The notes under the pieces are model-generated. The model was given only the letters and a program-made list of their open reading frames with translations, did no database searches and was not told where the DNA came from. A DNA stretch of 64,000 nt from Klenkia brasiliensis (GTDB lineage: Bacteria > Actinomycetota > Actinomycetes > Mycobacteriales > Geodermatophilaceae): positions 310,001 through 374,000 of the forward strand of contig NZ_FNCF01000004.1 in assembly GCF_900100695.1 (NCBI RefSeq), read 5' to 3'. The position numbers and the translations under genes were made by a program. Shown here in pieces: positions 45,160 through 53,673 of this stretch (positions are counted from its first letter, which is position 1; the number at the start of each line of letters is the position of its first letter).

Positions 45160-46305
45160 TCAGCCGGTCTTCGCGGTCTCCTTCTTCTCCTTCGCCGGGG
45201 TGGGCGGCTCGGGCAGCTCGTCGGCGACCTTGGCCCGCCGGTCGCCCATCGGCACCGGCTCGCCCTCCGTGGTGTCCTGCGCGGTCTGGTGCTCGGTCTC
45301 GGCGTTGATCTCGGCGCCGAGCAGCACGAGGAAGACCGTCAGCTGCAGCCACAGCATCAGCACCACGACGCCGGCGACGGCGCCGTAGGTGGCCGAGTAG
45401 GAGCCGAAGTTGCTGACGTAGAAGCTGAACGCCACCGAGACCACGACCCAGGCCAGCGTGGCCACGACCGAGCCGAGGGTGACCCAGCGGAACTTGGGTG
45501 CGTCCCGGTCGGGGGCCACGCGGTACAGGATGGCCAGGGCCCCGGCCATCAGGCCGAGCAGCAGCACCCAGCGCAGCACCTGGGCCAGGATCGTGCCCAC
45601 GATGCCCAACGGCAGGGAGTCCAGGACGACGGGGGCCACGGCCACCAGCGAGATGGTCACCAGCACGAAGACGATCGCCCCGAGGGTCAGCAGCAGCGAC
45701 AGTCCGCGGAGCTTGACGAAGCCCCGGGTCTCCACCTCGTCGTAGGCCAGGTTCACCGCGGTGATCAGGTTGTTCACCCCGCCGGACGCCGACCACAGCG
45801 CCGCGAGGATGGAGACCACCAGGCTCACCGACAGTGCCCCGCTGTTCGCGTTCGCCACCGACGACAGCTGGTCGTCGATGATCTGCAGCACCTCCTGGGG
45901 CACGGCGCCGCGCAGGCTGTTCACCTGCTCCTGCACCGTCGCGGGGGAGGCGACCAGGCCGTAGAGCGAGATGGCGGCGATCAGCGTGGGGAAGATGGCG
46001 AGGAAGCCGAAGAAGGCCACGCCGCCGCCGATGATCGGCATGTTGTCCGCGCTGTTCTCGGCCCACGCCCGCTTGAGGATCTGCTGCCACCCGCGCCGCG
46101 GGATCTCCGTCGGGCTCGTCGCGTCCACCCCGGGCAGCCGGGCCTGCTGCCCCTTCGCCTGCGGCGGGTCGGTCGCCGTCCGCCCCGGTCCCCGGTCCTC
46201 GGCGTGGGCCGCCGCCTCGCGGGCGGCGGCCCGGCGGGCGGCCTTCTCCTCGACGCGCTGGCGGATGCGGTCCACCGCGCTGTCCGGTCGTTCGATGCCG
46301 TCCAT
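45160..46305 (-). CDS. YihY/BrkB-family membrane protein
   Basis: The 381-aa protein has a charged Ala/Arg/Glu cytoplasmic N-terminus (about 1-80), a BrkB core with six membrane spans (about 95-335; including the KRAWAENSADNMPIIGGGVAF start) and a basic, Lys/Glu-rich tail. This matches YihY/virulence factor BrkB proteins, proposed transporters with unclear substrates. GGAGG precedes the ATG by 7 nt. Convergent with gcvT (15-nt gap), downstream of the DUF4235 gene. Confidence 0.87.
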   Translation of the reverse strand: MDGIERPDSAVDRIRQRVEEKAARRAAAREAAAHAEDRGPGRTATDPPQAKGQQARLPGVDATSPTEIPRRGWQQILKRAWAENSADNMPIIGGGVAFFGFLAIFPTLIAAISLYGLVASPATVQEQVNSLRGAVPQEVLQIIDDQLSSVANANSGALSVSLVVSILAALWSASGGVNNLITAVNLAYDEVETRGFVKLRGLSLLLTLGAIVFVLVTISLVAVAPVVLDSLPLGIVGTILAQVLRWVLLLGLMAGALAILYRVAPDRDAPKFRWVTLGSVVATLAWVVVSVAFSFYVSNFGSYSATYGAVAGVVVLMLWLQLTVFLVLLGAEINAETEHQTAQDTTEGEPVPMGDRRAKVADELPEPPTPAKEKKETAKTG

Positions 46306-46318
46306 GGTCAGACCTCCG

Positions 46319-46591
46319 TCAGTCGCCGGGCCAGGACCCGGTCAGCTTGGTGAACGCCTGCGCGCCGAACCGGTCGACGGCGGCCTTGGTGACGGCGAAG
46401 ATGGCGCCCTGGATGGCCGCGGCGAGCAGCACGTGCGAGGTCTTGTACTCGCTCTGCATTGCGCCGGGCGCGTCCTCCTCACCCGCGATGCGCTTCCACA
46501 CGACCTTGAACACCCGCCCGGAGATCGCACCGGCGGCGATGCCGGCGACGAGGCCGACGGGGCGGTAGGCGGCCTTGGCGCCGGCGCTCAC
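46319..46591 (-). CDS. DUF4235 membrane protein
   Basis: The 90-aa product has a membrane segment at about 11-28 and a second hydrophobic helix at about 49-70, with GRVFKVVWKRIAGEEDAP between, the hallmark of DUF4235. GTG 46591 overlaps the DUF3618 stop by 4 bp. It is the third gene of a small coupled membrane-protein operon (holin-like, DUF3618, DUF4235). Function unknown. Confidence 0.85.
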   Translation of the reverse strand: MSAGAKAAYRPVGLVAGIAAGAISGRVFKVVWKRIAGEEDAPGAMQSEYKTSHVLLAAAIQGAIFAVTKAAVDRFGAQAFTKLTGSWPGD

Positions 46592-46878
46592 CGGCGGGCC
46601 CGGCGCACGACCACGGCCACCACGACCGCGACCAGCGCGACGCCGACGCCGATGACCACTGGCGGGTTCTCCCGGTAGGTCTCCACCGCGGTGTCCTTGG
46701 TGCGGGCAGCGGTCTCCTTGGCGCGGGAGCCGACGTCCAGCCGGTGGCTGAGCTCGTCGACGGTGGCGGCCAGCTGCTCGCGGGTGGCCTCGATGTCGGC
46801 CTTGATCTCGTCGGGCTCGGTGGGGCCGGACACGTCCGGTGCGCCCGGGCCGTGCGCCCCCTCGGGTCGGCTGGTCAT
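46588..46878 (-). CDS. DUF3618 protein
   Basis: The 96-aa product contains TEPDEIKADIEATREQLAATVDELSHRLD (outline), the DUF3618 signature of a charged heptad helix, then one C-terminal membrane segment (about 73-93) and a basic end. It overlaps both neighbours by 4 bp (ATGA and GTGA), so the three products are probably made together. Open frame upstream is ignored because it overlaps the holin-like gene. Role unknown. Confidence 0.85.
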   Translation of the reverse strand: MTSRPEGAHGPGAPDVSGPTEPDEIKADIEATREQLAATVDELSHRLDVGSRAKETAARTKDTAVETYRENPPVVIGVGVALVAVVVAVVVRRARR

Positions 46879-47306
46879 CGCGTGGCGCTCCCCTTCACGG
46901 CGGCGACGTCGGCCTTCACGCTGTCGAGCGTGTCGGTCGGCAGCGGCGGCTTGGCGTCCTGCACGTCCTTCTTGCCCAGCAGGGCGAGCACCCCGGCGAC
47001 GGCGAAGAGCACGACGGCGATGATGATCGCGGCGAGGTAGCCGGGCAGCACGTTGGCCAGGCCCAGGATCGCCGCGGTGATGAGCGCGTTCAGGCCCAGC
47101 AGGGCGACCAGTCCGGCGCCGCCGAACAGGCCGGCGCCGACGCCGAGCTTCTTGGCCTTGCCCTTGATCTCGGCCTGGGCCAGGCGGACCTCGTCGCGGA
47201 CGAGCCGGGTGACCAGGTCGGGCAGCTCGCCGATCAGCTGGCCGGTCGAGGCACGGGACGGGTCGGTGGACGGGGACGCGCTGTGGGCCCCGGTGGAGCC
47301 GGTCAT
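46875..47306 (-). CDS. Holin-superfamily III-like membrane protein (DUF1469-type)
   Basis: This 143-aa protein has an amphipathic N-terminal helix (LIGELPDLVTRLVRDEVRLAQ) and two adjacent membrane spans (about 55-80 and 85-108), the pattern of actinobacterial Phage_holin_3_6/DUF1469 proteins. Despite the name these are normal chromosomal membrane proteins. AGGAGG lies 4 nt before the ATG. First gene of the coupled three-gene operon. Confidence 0.85.
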   Translation of the reverse strand: MTGSTGAHSASPSTDPSRASTGQLIGELPDLVTRLVRDEVRLAQAEIKGKAKKLGVGAGLFGGAGLVALLGLNALITAAILGLANVLPGYLAAIIIAVVLFAVAGVLALLGKKDVQDAKPPLPTDTLDSVKADVAAVKGSATR

Positions 47307-47415
47307 CGGACCTCCTGTGCGCGGACGGGTGCAGTTCGCACAGGCCCATGCCCGCGGTGATCGACCATCAACCCTGGGTATCCGGAACCGGCCGGTGCCA
47401 GATGGACGCCGTCAC

Positions 47416-47421
47416 TAGGGT
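47416..47421 (+). promoter_or_regulatory. -10 element TAGGGT of a leaderless gene
   Basis: TAGGGT, 6 nt before the ATG at 47428, with no ribosome binding site between. Confidence 0.5.
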
Positions 47422-47427
47422 GGCCGC

Positions 47428-47652
47428 ATGACCTCGCCCACCGGATGGACCTGGCGGCTGCTCGACCCGGCGGGGGCGGAGCTGGACCCCGCCGACCTGG
47501 GCGTCGAGGTGCCGGTCGAGGACGCGCAGGGCGAGGCGGAGTCCTGGCTCGGGGAGCACTGGCGCACGCTGCTGGAGCGCGGCGCGGCCAGTGCCACCCT
47601 GCTGCGCGGGGACACCGTGGTCTACGGCCCGATGGGCCTGTCGGCGTCCTGA
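47428..47652 (+). CDS. Small hypothetical protein
   Basis: The product (74 aa) begins MTSPTGWTWRLLDPAGAELD, continues with an acidic middle (EDAQGEAESWLGEHWRTLLE) and ends TLLRGDTVVYGPMGL. No domain, Cys or membrane segment is visible; the length and the leaderless promoter support it as a real gene. Convergent with the aldo/keto reductase gene (4-nt gap). Confidence 0.65.
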   Translation: MTSPTGWTWRLLDPAGAELDPADLGVEVPVEDAQGEAESWLGEHWRTLLERGAASATLLRGDTVVYGPMGLSAS

Positions 47653-47656
47653 GGGA

Positions 47657-48640
47657 TCAGCCCCGGCTGGTCTTGGCCGGGTCCCGCTCCACGACGTCGC
47701 CGAGCGCCTCGTCGATGCGCGCCAGCACGTCGGCGGACAGCTCGACGCCGGCCGCCTCGACGTTGTCGTGCACCTGCTCGGGCCGGGTGGCCCCGATGAT
47801 CGCCGCGGCCACGTTGCCGTTCTGCAGCACCCAGGCCAGGGCGAGCTGGGCCATGGACAGGCCGAGGTCGTCGGCGATCGGCTTGAGCTGCTGCACGCGG
47901 GTGAGGACCTCGTCGGTCAGGTAGCCCTTCATGGAGCCGCCGGCACTGGCGTGCCCGCCGCGGCTGTCGGCCGGCGGGGCCTGGCCGGGCAGGTACTTGC
48001 CGGTGAGCACGCCCTGGGCGAGGGGGGACCAGACGATCTGCGAGACGCCCTCGGCCTCGGACGTCGGGACGACCTCGGCCTCGATGACCCGCCACAGCAT
48101 CGAGTACTGCGGCTGGTTGCTGATCAGCTGGATGCCGAGGTCCCGGGCCAGCGCGGCGCCGGCCGCGATCTCCTCGGCCCGCCACTCCGAGACCCCGATG
48201 TAGAGCACCTTGCCCGACCGGACCAGGTCGGCGAAGGCGGTCATCGTCTCCTCGAGGGGGACGGTGGAGTCGTAGCGGTGGGCCTGGTACAGGTCGACGT
48301 AGTCGGTCTGCAGCCGGCGCAGCGAGGCGTGGCAGCTCTCGATGACGTGCTTGCGGCCGAGTCCGCGGTCGTTGGCGCCCTCGCCGGTGGGCCAGTAGAC
48401 CTTGGTGGCGATCTCGAGGGACTCCCGGCGCTGGCCGGCGAGTGCCCGGCCGAGCACGGACTCGGCCACGGTGGCGGCGTAGACGTCGGCGGTGTCGAAG
48501 GTGGTGATGCCGGCGTCGAGGGCGGCGTGCACGCAGGCGTGCGCGGCGTCCTCCTCGACCTGGCTGCCGTGGGTGAGCCAGTTGCCGTAGGCGAGTTCGG
48601 TGATGTTCAGGCCGGAGCGGCCCAGTCGGCGTGTCTGCAC
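47657..48640 (-). CDS. Aldo/keto reductase (Kv-beta/YghZ type)
   Basis: A 327-aa TIM barrel using NADPH. Catalytic tetrad: Asp and Tyr in FDTADVYAATVAE, Lys in EIATKVYWPTGEG and His in YQAHRYDSTVPLEE; the NADP-binding part is WSPLAQGVLTGKYLPG and the C-terminal IIGATRPEQVHDNV. The YWPTGEG-ANDRGLGRKHV insertion is typical of the voltage-channel beta-subunit-like subgroup. Substrate unknown. GTG start, TAGGTT 7 nt upstream. Confidence 0.9.
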   Translation of the reverse strand: MQTRRLGRSGLNITELAYGNWLTHGSQVEEDAAHACVHAALDAGITTFDTADVYAATVAESVLGRALAGQRRESLEIATKVYWPTGEGANDRGLGRKHVIESCHASLRRLQTDYVDLYQAHRYDSTVPLEETMTAFADLVRSGKVLYIGVSEWRAEEIAAGAALARDLGIQLISNQPQYSMLWRVIEAEVVPTSEAEGVSQIVWSPLAQGVLTGKYLPGQAPPADSRGGHASAGGSMKGYLTDEVLTRVQQLKPIADDLGLSMAQLALAWVLQNGNVAAAIIGATRPEQVHDNVEAAGVELSADVLARIDEALGDVVERDPAKTSRG

Positions 48641-48647
48641 ACGTCCG

Positions 48648-48653
48648 AACCTA
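48648..48653 (-). promoter_or_regulatory. -10 element TAGGTT of the aldo/keto reductase gene
   Basis: TAGGTT on the minus strand, 7 nt before the GTG at 48640; leaderless geometry. Confidence 0.45.
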
Positions 48654-48670
48654 GGCCGGGCCCCGGCGGG

Positions 48671-49270
48671 CTACACCTCGGCGCCGAGACCGACCTGGGG
48701 CTTGGGGAACCGCCAGCGGCGGACCATGGTGGCGCGGCTGATGCCGTACCAGACCAGACCCTTGGTCCGGGCGTCCGGGAACCGCTCGCCCACCACCTTC
48801 TTGATCCGCCGGCCGAGCACGATCGAGTCGCCGATGATGACCAGGAAGAAGGCGAACCACAGGTACACCGTGTAGCTCTGCACCGCGGTGTTGGGGATGA
48901 AGTAGCCGACCAGCACGAGCGCGGCCACCACCAGGAACAGGCTGCCGGCGTTGCGCCGGGAGTCCACGACATCACGGACCAGCCGCTTCTCCGGGCCGCG
49001 GTCGCGCGCCGGGAGGGCGCTGTCGTCACCGCGGGCCGCCGCCTCGCGGGCGCTGCCGCGGTTGGCCGCCTGCTGCTCCCGCATCCGCTTGTAGGCCTCC
49101 TTGCGCGTGGTGGGCGGAGGCGGCGGGGGACCCTGCCGGCGTCCCTGCGCCTCGCTGCGCTTGGGGGTGGGGCGGCCCTTGCCGACGGCGGTCAGCTGCT
49201 GGGCGGTCAGGTCGGTGGCCGGGTCCGGGGTGGTCTCGGCGGGCCGGCGGCCGGGCAGGCGGAGCTTCAC
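48671..49270 (-). CDS. DUF3043 membrane protein
   Basis: The 199-aa product has KGRPTPKRSEAQGRR near the N-terminus, a basic helical region, the segment LPARDRGPEKRLVRDVVDSR, two membrane spans (about 116-135 and 141-158) and the conserved RRWRFPKPQV near the end, which together define DUF3043. Function unknown; the gene is beside the Fe-S and asnB genes in mycobacteria as well. GTG 49270 is preceded by TAGACT 8 nt upstream; the long open frame upstream overlaps asnB and is not used. Confidence 0.85.
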   Translation of the reverse strand: MKLRLPGRRPAETTPDPATDLTAQQLTAVGKGRPTPKRSEAQGRRQGPPPPPPTTRKEAYKRMREQQAANRGSAREAAARGDDSALPARDRGPEKRLVRDVVDSRRNAGSLFLVVAALVLVGYFIPNTAVQSYTVYLWFAFFLVIIGDSIVLGRRIKKVVGERFPDARTKGLVWYGISRATMVRRWRFPKPQVGLGAEV

Positions 49271-49429
49271 AGCTGCGCAGTCTACGTGGCCGGCGGGTGC
49301 GCCCGACCCCGTCGAGTGACGTGCGCGGCACCCGGTCCGGGCACTCCGCGCCGTACAGTGGGAAGCAGCTCCGCCACGGCGGTGTTGGTCCCAGCAGATG
49401 CACCGGACCTCGATGTGGGAGGACAGAAC

Positions 49430-49780
49430 ATGACCGTGCAGGACACGACCGCCGCCACCGGCGTCATCCTCAGCGACCCGGCCGCGGCCAAGGTCAAGGC
49501 GCTGCTGGACCAGGAGGGTCGCGACGACCTGCGCCTGCGCATCGCCGTGCAGCCGGGTGGCTGCTCCGGCCTGCGGTACCAGCTCTTCTTCGACGAGCGC
49601 TTCCTCGACGGCGACCAGACCCACGAGTTCGGTGGCGTCGAGGTCATCGTCGACCGGATGAGCTCGCCCTACCTCGGCGGCGCCACCATCGACTTCGTCG
49701 ACACCATCGAGAAGCAGGGCTTCACGATCGACAACCCGAACGCGGGCAGCTCCTGCGCCTGCGGCGACAGCTTCAGCTGA
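49430..49780 (+). CDS. A-type Fe-S carrier (IscA/HesB/ErpA family)
   Basis: The 116-aa protein has the three conserved Cys of A-type carriers: Cys45 (GGCSGLRY), Cys109 and Cys111 (SSCACGDSF). These proteins carry Fe or Fe-S clusters to client enzymes such as lipA and aconitase; SUF genes are not in the window. GGAGG lies just before the ATG. Divergent from DUF3043, convergent with asnB. Confidence 0.93.
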   Translation: MTVQDTTAATGVILSDPAAAKVKALLDQEGRDDLRLRIAVQPGGCSGLRYQLFFDERFLDGDQTHEFGGVEVIVDRMSSPYLGGATIDFVDTIEKQGFTIDNPNAGSSCACGDSFS

Positions 49781-49787
49781 CGCAGCC

Positions 49788-49831
49788 GTGACGAAGGCCC
49801 GGTCCCCTCGCGGGGGCCGGGCCTTCGTCAC
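49788..49831. terminator. Bidirectional terminator between the Fe-S carrier and asnB
   Basis: Arms of about 20 nt (beginning GTGACGAAGGCCCGG) pair almost perfectly around a short CG-rich loop, ending 2 nt before the asnB stop. It serves both convergent genes. Confidence 0.75.
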
Positions 49832-49833
49832 GT

Positions 49834-51795
49834 CTAGAGCGTGACCGGGTAGACCGTCTCGGGGACGTCGACGACGATCCGCTCCTCGACGAAGATCCCG
49901 TGCCAGACCATGAAGACCAGCACCTCCCACAGCTGACGGGCGGTCCGCTTGTTCGGGGCGGCGCCCTGGGCCGCCGCGGCCCGCAGCCGCTCCAGCAGGC
50001 CCAGGACGACCTCGCGGTCGAGCCACTGCTGCGTCTGGCTGGACAGGATGATGTCCCGCGCCCAGTCGTGCAGCGGGCCGGCGAGGAAGTCCGCCGTGGG
50101 CACCGGGAAGCCCAGCTTGCGGCGGTCCATGATCCGCGGCGGCACGATCTGCCGCATCGCCTGCCGGAGGGCGTACTTCGTCGTCCCCGCCTGGGCGTGG
50201 GCCCGGCCGCGGGGCGTGCGCATCTCCAGGGGGAGGGTCGCGGCGAGTGCGAACACCTCGGGGTCCAGGAACGGCACCCGCAGCTCGAGGGAGTTGGCCA
50301 TGGTCATCTTGTCGGCCTTGACCAGGATGTCGCCGCGCAGCCAGGTGAACAGGTCGACGTACTGCATGGCCGTGACGTCGTCGTAGCCCGCGGTCCGGGC
50401 CTGGTCGTAGAGCGCCTCGGTGACCTGCACGTGGGACAGGTCCCGGTCGCGGCCGGGCATGAGCGCGGCCAGCTCGTCGTCGCGCAGGTTGCGGGCGTTG
50501 CCGTAGTACCGATGCTCCAGCGGGGTGGCGGCGCGGCGCAGCAGGTCCTGGCCGCGCACGCCCTCGGGCAGCAGACCGGCGATGCGGGTCAGCGCGCGGC
50601 GCCCCGGGGCGGGCAGGTTCTTGGCCCAGGCCAGGCTGAGCGGCTCGCGGTAGATCGTGTACCCGCCGAACAGCTCGTCGGCGCCCTCGCCGGAGAGCAC
50701 CACCTTCACGTGCTTGCGGGCCTCGCGGGCCACGAAGTACAGCGGCACGAGCGCGGGGTCGGCGACCGGGTCGTCGAGGTACCAGACCACCTCGGGGATG
50801 GCGTCGGCGAACTGCTGCGCGGTGATCTCGACCGGGATGTGCCGCACGCCCAGGATCGACGCGGACTCCGCGGCGATCTCGACCTCCGAGGTCGACTCGC
50901 GGGCGAACCCGACGGTGAAGGTGAGCAGGTCCGGGTTGTACCGGTGGGCCAGGGCGGCGATCGCGGTGGAGTCGATGCCGCTGGAGAGGAAGGACCCGAC
51001 GGTGACGTCGGCGCGCATGTGCTTGGCGACCGAGTCGTCGAGCACCTCGGCGATCCGGTCGTAGAGCTCCTGCTCGCCCCCGGCCGGGACCGGCCGCGGC
51101 GTGAACCGGGGGTGGAACCACCGGTCGGTGGTCAGCTCGCCGCCGGACACGGTGAACCGGGTCCCGCTCTCGACCTTGCGGATGCCGCGGTGCAGGGTCG
51201 CCGGCTCGGGCACGTACTGCAGGGTCAGGTAGTGCTGCAGCGACGCCGGGTCGACCCCGCCTGCGGCCTCGGACCCGCCGAGCAGCTCCAGCAGGGCCTT
51301 CTTCTCGCTGCTGAAGACCAGCCCGCCGTCGGCCAGCCGCGCGGTGAACAGCGGCTTGATGCCGAACGGGTCGCGGGCGCCGAAGGCGGTGCCGGTCCGG
51401 GTGTCCCAGATGACGAAGGCGAACATGCCCCGCAGCCGGGTGACGACGTCGGGTCCCCAGTGGTGGAAGCCGGCGACGATGGCCTCGGTGTCGCCCTCGG
51501 TGGCGAACTCCGCACCCAGCCCGCGCAGCTCCTCGCGCAGCTCGACGTAGTTGTAGATCTCGCCGTTGAACAGGATCCGGTAGCGGTCACCGGCGTAGGG
51601 GAGCGGCTGCGGGCTGCCCTCGACGTCGATGATCGACAGCCGGTTGAACCCCAGGACGACGTGGCCGTCGGACCACACCGCCGTGTCGTCGGGGCCGCGG
51701 TGGTGCAGGCAGTGCAGCGCGTGGCGGACGCCGTCGACCCGGGTCTGGTCGACCCGCTCGGCATCGGTGGACAGGTACGCGAGCAGGCCGCACAT
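49834..51795 (-). CDS. asnB: Asparagine synthase (glutamine-hydrolysing)
   Basis: The 653-aa enzyme has an N-terminal class II glutaminase domain with Cys2 (MCGLLAYL), FNGEIYNYVELREELR and GMFAFVIWD, then an ATP-pyrophosphatase synthetase domain with SFLSSGIDSTAIAALA near residue 270 and LSGEGADELFGGYTIYREP. It converts aspartate to asparagine with glutamine-derived ammonia; actinobacterial paralogues also amidate peptidoglycan (e.g. LtsA/AsnB of corynebacteria), a possibility here. The ATG starts so that Cys is residue 2. Neighbour of DUF3817 and ctaC. Confidence 0.94.
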   Translation of the reverse strand: MCGLLAYLSTDAERVDQTRVDGVRHALHCLHHRGPDDTAVWSDGHVVLGFNRLSIIDVEGSPQPLPYAGDRYRILFNGEIYNYVELREELRGLGAEFATEGDTEAIVAGFHHWGPDVVTRLRGMFAFVIWDTRTGTAFGARDPFGIKPLFTARLADGGLVFSSEKKALLELLGGSEAAGGVDPASLQHYLTLQYVPEPATLHRGIRKVESGTRFTVSGGELTTDRWFHPRFTPRPVPAGGEQELYDRIAEVLDDSVAKHMRADVTVGSFLSSGIDSTAIAALAHRYNPDLLTFTVGFARESTSEVEIAAESASILGVRHIPVEITAQQFADAIPEVVWYLDDPVADPALVPLYFVAREARKHVKVVLSGEGADELFGGYTIYREPLSLAWAKNLPAPGRRALTRIAGLLPEGVRGQDLLRRAATPLEHRYYGNARNLRDDELAALMPGRDRDLSHVQVTEALYDQARTAGYDDVTAMQYVDLFTWLRGDILVKADKMTMANSLELRVPFLDPEVFALAATLPLEMRTPRGRAHAQAGTTKYALRQAMRQIVPPRIMDRRKLGFPVPTADFLAGPLHDWARDIILSSQTQQWLDREVVLGLLERLRAAAAQGAAPNKRTARQLWEVLVFMVWHGIFVEERIVVDVPETVYPVTL

Positions 51796-51834
51796 CGGGG
51801 GGAGGTCTCCGTGGGGTCCGGGGGAAGGGGTGGG

Positions 51835-52170
51835 TCAGAGCGGCTGGCCGGCCAGGACCCGGCGGCTGACGCGCCGCTCGGCCCAGAACGACACGAACGG
51901 GACGACGCCGGCGAGCAGCACCAGCAGCGTGCCCTTGGCGGTGAACTTGGCCTTGAGCGCGAGGTCGAAGGCGGTGACCAGGTAGACGATGTAGAGGAAG
52001 CCGTGGATCGGCGAGACGACCTTGGAGACCTGGGGGACGTCGAACCCGTAGCGCAGCGGGATGGCCACGAAGACCAGCACGAGCAGCATCACGCCGACGA
52101 CGTAGGCCATCACCTGGTAGCGCTTGAGCGCCGCCGCGGTGCGCGGGGGGACGGTGGTGTCAGTGGCCAT
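51835..52170 (-). CDS. DUF3817 membrane protein
   Basis: The 111-aa protein has three hydrophobic segments (about 20-40, 52-71, 79-97) and the DUF3817 pattern KVVSPIHGFLYIVYLVTAFDLA, with FWAERRVSRRV after the last span. Role unknown. Its start overlaps the 3' end of the next gene upstream by 11 bp, and the pair is divergent from ctaC. Confidence 0.87.
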   Translation of the reverse strand: MATDTTVPPRTAAALKRYQVMAYVVGVMLLVLVFVAIPLRYGFDVPQVSKVVSPIHGFLYIVYLVTAFDLALKAKFTAKGTLLVLLAGVVPFVSFWAERRVSRRVLAGQPL

Positions 52171-52519
52171 CTCGACCTCGCAGCGCCTTCTCGTTGAGCT
52201 CGGCCAGGTACCGGTTGTAGGCGGCGAGCTCGGGGTCGCCGGTGGTGTCGATGCGCGGCCGCTGGTAGAGCACGACCTCCTGGCCGGGCTCGTCCTCGTC
52301 GGGGTCGCGGTTGAGCTCGACCTTGACCATCTTCCCGTAGAAGAACAGGCCCATGAAGCCGTACAGCGGCCACTGCAGCGCGTAGCTCCAGTTGACCGCG
52401 CCGCCGCCGTTCTCCGCCTTGGTGAGCTGCCAGTAGCCCAGGAAGAAGGTGGCCACGAACAGCACGGCCACCAGCAGGTGCAGGAGCACCCAGCGCGGGG
52501 TCAACAACCGGGGGAGCAC
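52160..52519 (-). CDS. Conserved membrane protein beside ctaC
   Basis: The 119-aa protein has two N-terminal hydrophobic segments (about 9-30 and 45-63) with GYWQLTKAENGG between, and a charged C-terminal domain ending LAAYNRYLAELNEKALRG. Homologues beside ctaC in actinobacteria are sometimes labelled transcriptional regulators without evidence; no DNA-binding motif is visible here. Part of a small operon with DUF3817. Confidence 0.75.
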   Translation of the reverse strand: MLPRLLTPRWVLLHLLVAVLFVATFFLGYWQLTKAENGGGAVNWSYALQWPLYGFMGLFFYGKMVKVELNRDPDEDEPGQEVVLYQRPRIDTTGDPELAAYNRYLAELNEKALRGRDGH

Positions 52520-52637
52520 GCCCCCGACTGTAACCGCCCCCGCTGCGCCGACCGGCCCACCCGAGCCAGGTCACAGCCCGCCCGACACCCCCGTCCCGGC
52601 GCCCCTGGCCAGGGGTCGCCGTCCCGGTGCAGTCGGC

Positions 52638-52643
52638 TACGCT
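52638..52643 (+). promoter_or_regulatory. Probable ctaC -10 element (TACGCT)
   Basis: TACGCT in the 233-bp divergent region predicts a start near 52650 and a leader of about 100 nt before the ctaC GTG. Confidence 0.4.
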
Positions 52644-52708
52644 CGCCCTGACTGTGGTCGTAGTGGGCAGGACCTGTCGGGACACCGTGCAGGCCACCAT
52701 CAGCCGGA

Positions 52709-52730
52709 CCGCGCGGGGCGTCCCGCGCGG
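52709..52730 (+). promoter_or_regulatory. Hairpin in the ctaC 5' leader, next to the Shine-Dalgarno
   Basis: A perfect 9-bp GC stem (CCGCGCGGG with its complement) and a GCGT loop ends 8 nt before GGAGG (52739-52743). Such a hairpin could affect ctaC translation or mRNA stability; no ligand is known. Confidence 0.4.
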
Positions 52731-52752
52731 AGGAACAAGGAGGCACCGAGCA

Positions 52753-53634
52753 GTGGCTCGACGGAGCAAGCTCGCGCGGACCGCCGCGCTCGGCGCCCTG
52801 GCCGTGCTCACCCTCGCCGGGTGCGACCTGAACAACGAGTTCTGGCGGTTCGGCTGGCCCGAGGGCGTCACCGACCAGGCCGTGCAGATGCGCCACCTGT
52901 GGACCGGGTCGGTCATCGCCGCGCTCGTCGTCGGCTTCGCCGTGTGGGGCCTGATCTTCTGGTCGATGGTCCGCCACCGGAAGCGCGGGGACGAGCTGCC
53001 CAAGCAGACGGCCTACAACCTGCCGCTGGAGATCGTCTACACGATCATCCCGTTCGTCATGATCGCGGTGCTGTTCTTCTACACCGTCGTCGTGCAGAAC
53101 CGGGTGCAGGAGCGCAGCAACAACCCGGACGTGACCATCGCGGTCAACGCGTTCAAGTGGAACTGGCAGTTCGTCTACCCGCAGACCACCGAGTCCAACG
53201 GCGGCACCCCGGTGAGCACCACGGGGTCGAGCACCGAGATCCCGATCCTGGTGGTCCCGGTCGACCAGACCATCCGCTTCGAGGTCGCCTCCGCCGACGT
53301 CATCCACTCGTTCTGGGTGCCGGAGTTCCTCTTCAAGCTCGACGTCATCCCGGGCAACGAGAACGGCCGCGACAACGTGTTCGAGGTGACCGTCCGCGAG
53401 GAGGGCGCCTTCGTCGGCCGCTGCGCCGAGCTGTGCGGCACCTACCACGCGAACATGAACTTCGAGGTCCGTGCGGTGTCCGGCGACGACTACGAGCGCT
53501 ACCTGGCCGCCCGCGAGGAGGGCCTGTCGACCTTCGACGCCCTGGAGCGGATCGGTCAGCCGGGTGCGGCCACCACGACGCAGCCCTTCGACCAGCTCAC
53601 CGAGAACCAGCAGCTCGACGCGGCCGGCAACTGA
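52753..53634 (+). CDS. ctaC: Cytochrome c oxidase subunit II
   Basis: The 293-aa protein starts with a lipobox (TLAGC, Cys24), then two membrane spans (about 51-74 and 93-115) and a CuA domain with ADVIHSFWVPEF and the binuclear site CAELCGTYHANM (Cys224, Cys228, His232, Met235). It receives electrons from cytochrome cc in the actinobacterial bcc-aa3 supercomplex. GTG 52753 has AAGGAGG about 9 nt upstream and puts the lipobox at the right place; an upstream open frame is not used. ctaF follows after 39 nt. Confidence 0.96.
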   Translation: MARRSKLARTAALGALAVLTLAGCDLNNEFWRFGWPEGVTDQAVQMRHLWTGSVIAALVVGFAVWGLIFWSMVRHRKRGDELPKQTAYNLPLEIVYTIIPFVMIAVLFFYTVVVQNRVQERSNNPDVTIAVNAFKWNWQFVYPQTTESNGGTPVSTTGSSTEIPILVVPVDQTIRFEVASADVIHSFWVPEFLFKLDVIPGNENGRDNVFEVTVREEGAFVGRCAELCGTYHANMNFEVRAVSGDDYERYLAAREEGLSTFDALERIGQPGAATTTQPFDQLTENQQLDAAGN

Positions 53635-53673
53635 CGTGACCCGTACCCGGACCCACCAGCGGGAGGACCGACC

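Noticed and set aside
46875-47306. Holin-like gene as evidence of a prophage
   Set aside because: No phage structural, integrase or lysin gene is near; it belongs to a chromosomal three-gene family operon.
52160-52519. Transcriptional regulator label for the small membrane protein beside ctaC
   Set aside because: Two membrane segments and no DNA-binding motif are visible; the label has no support in sequence.
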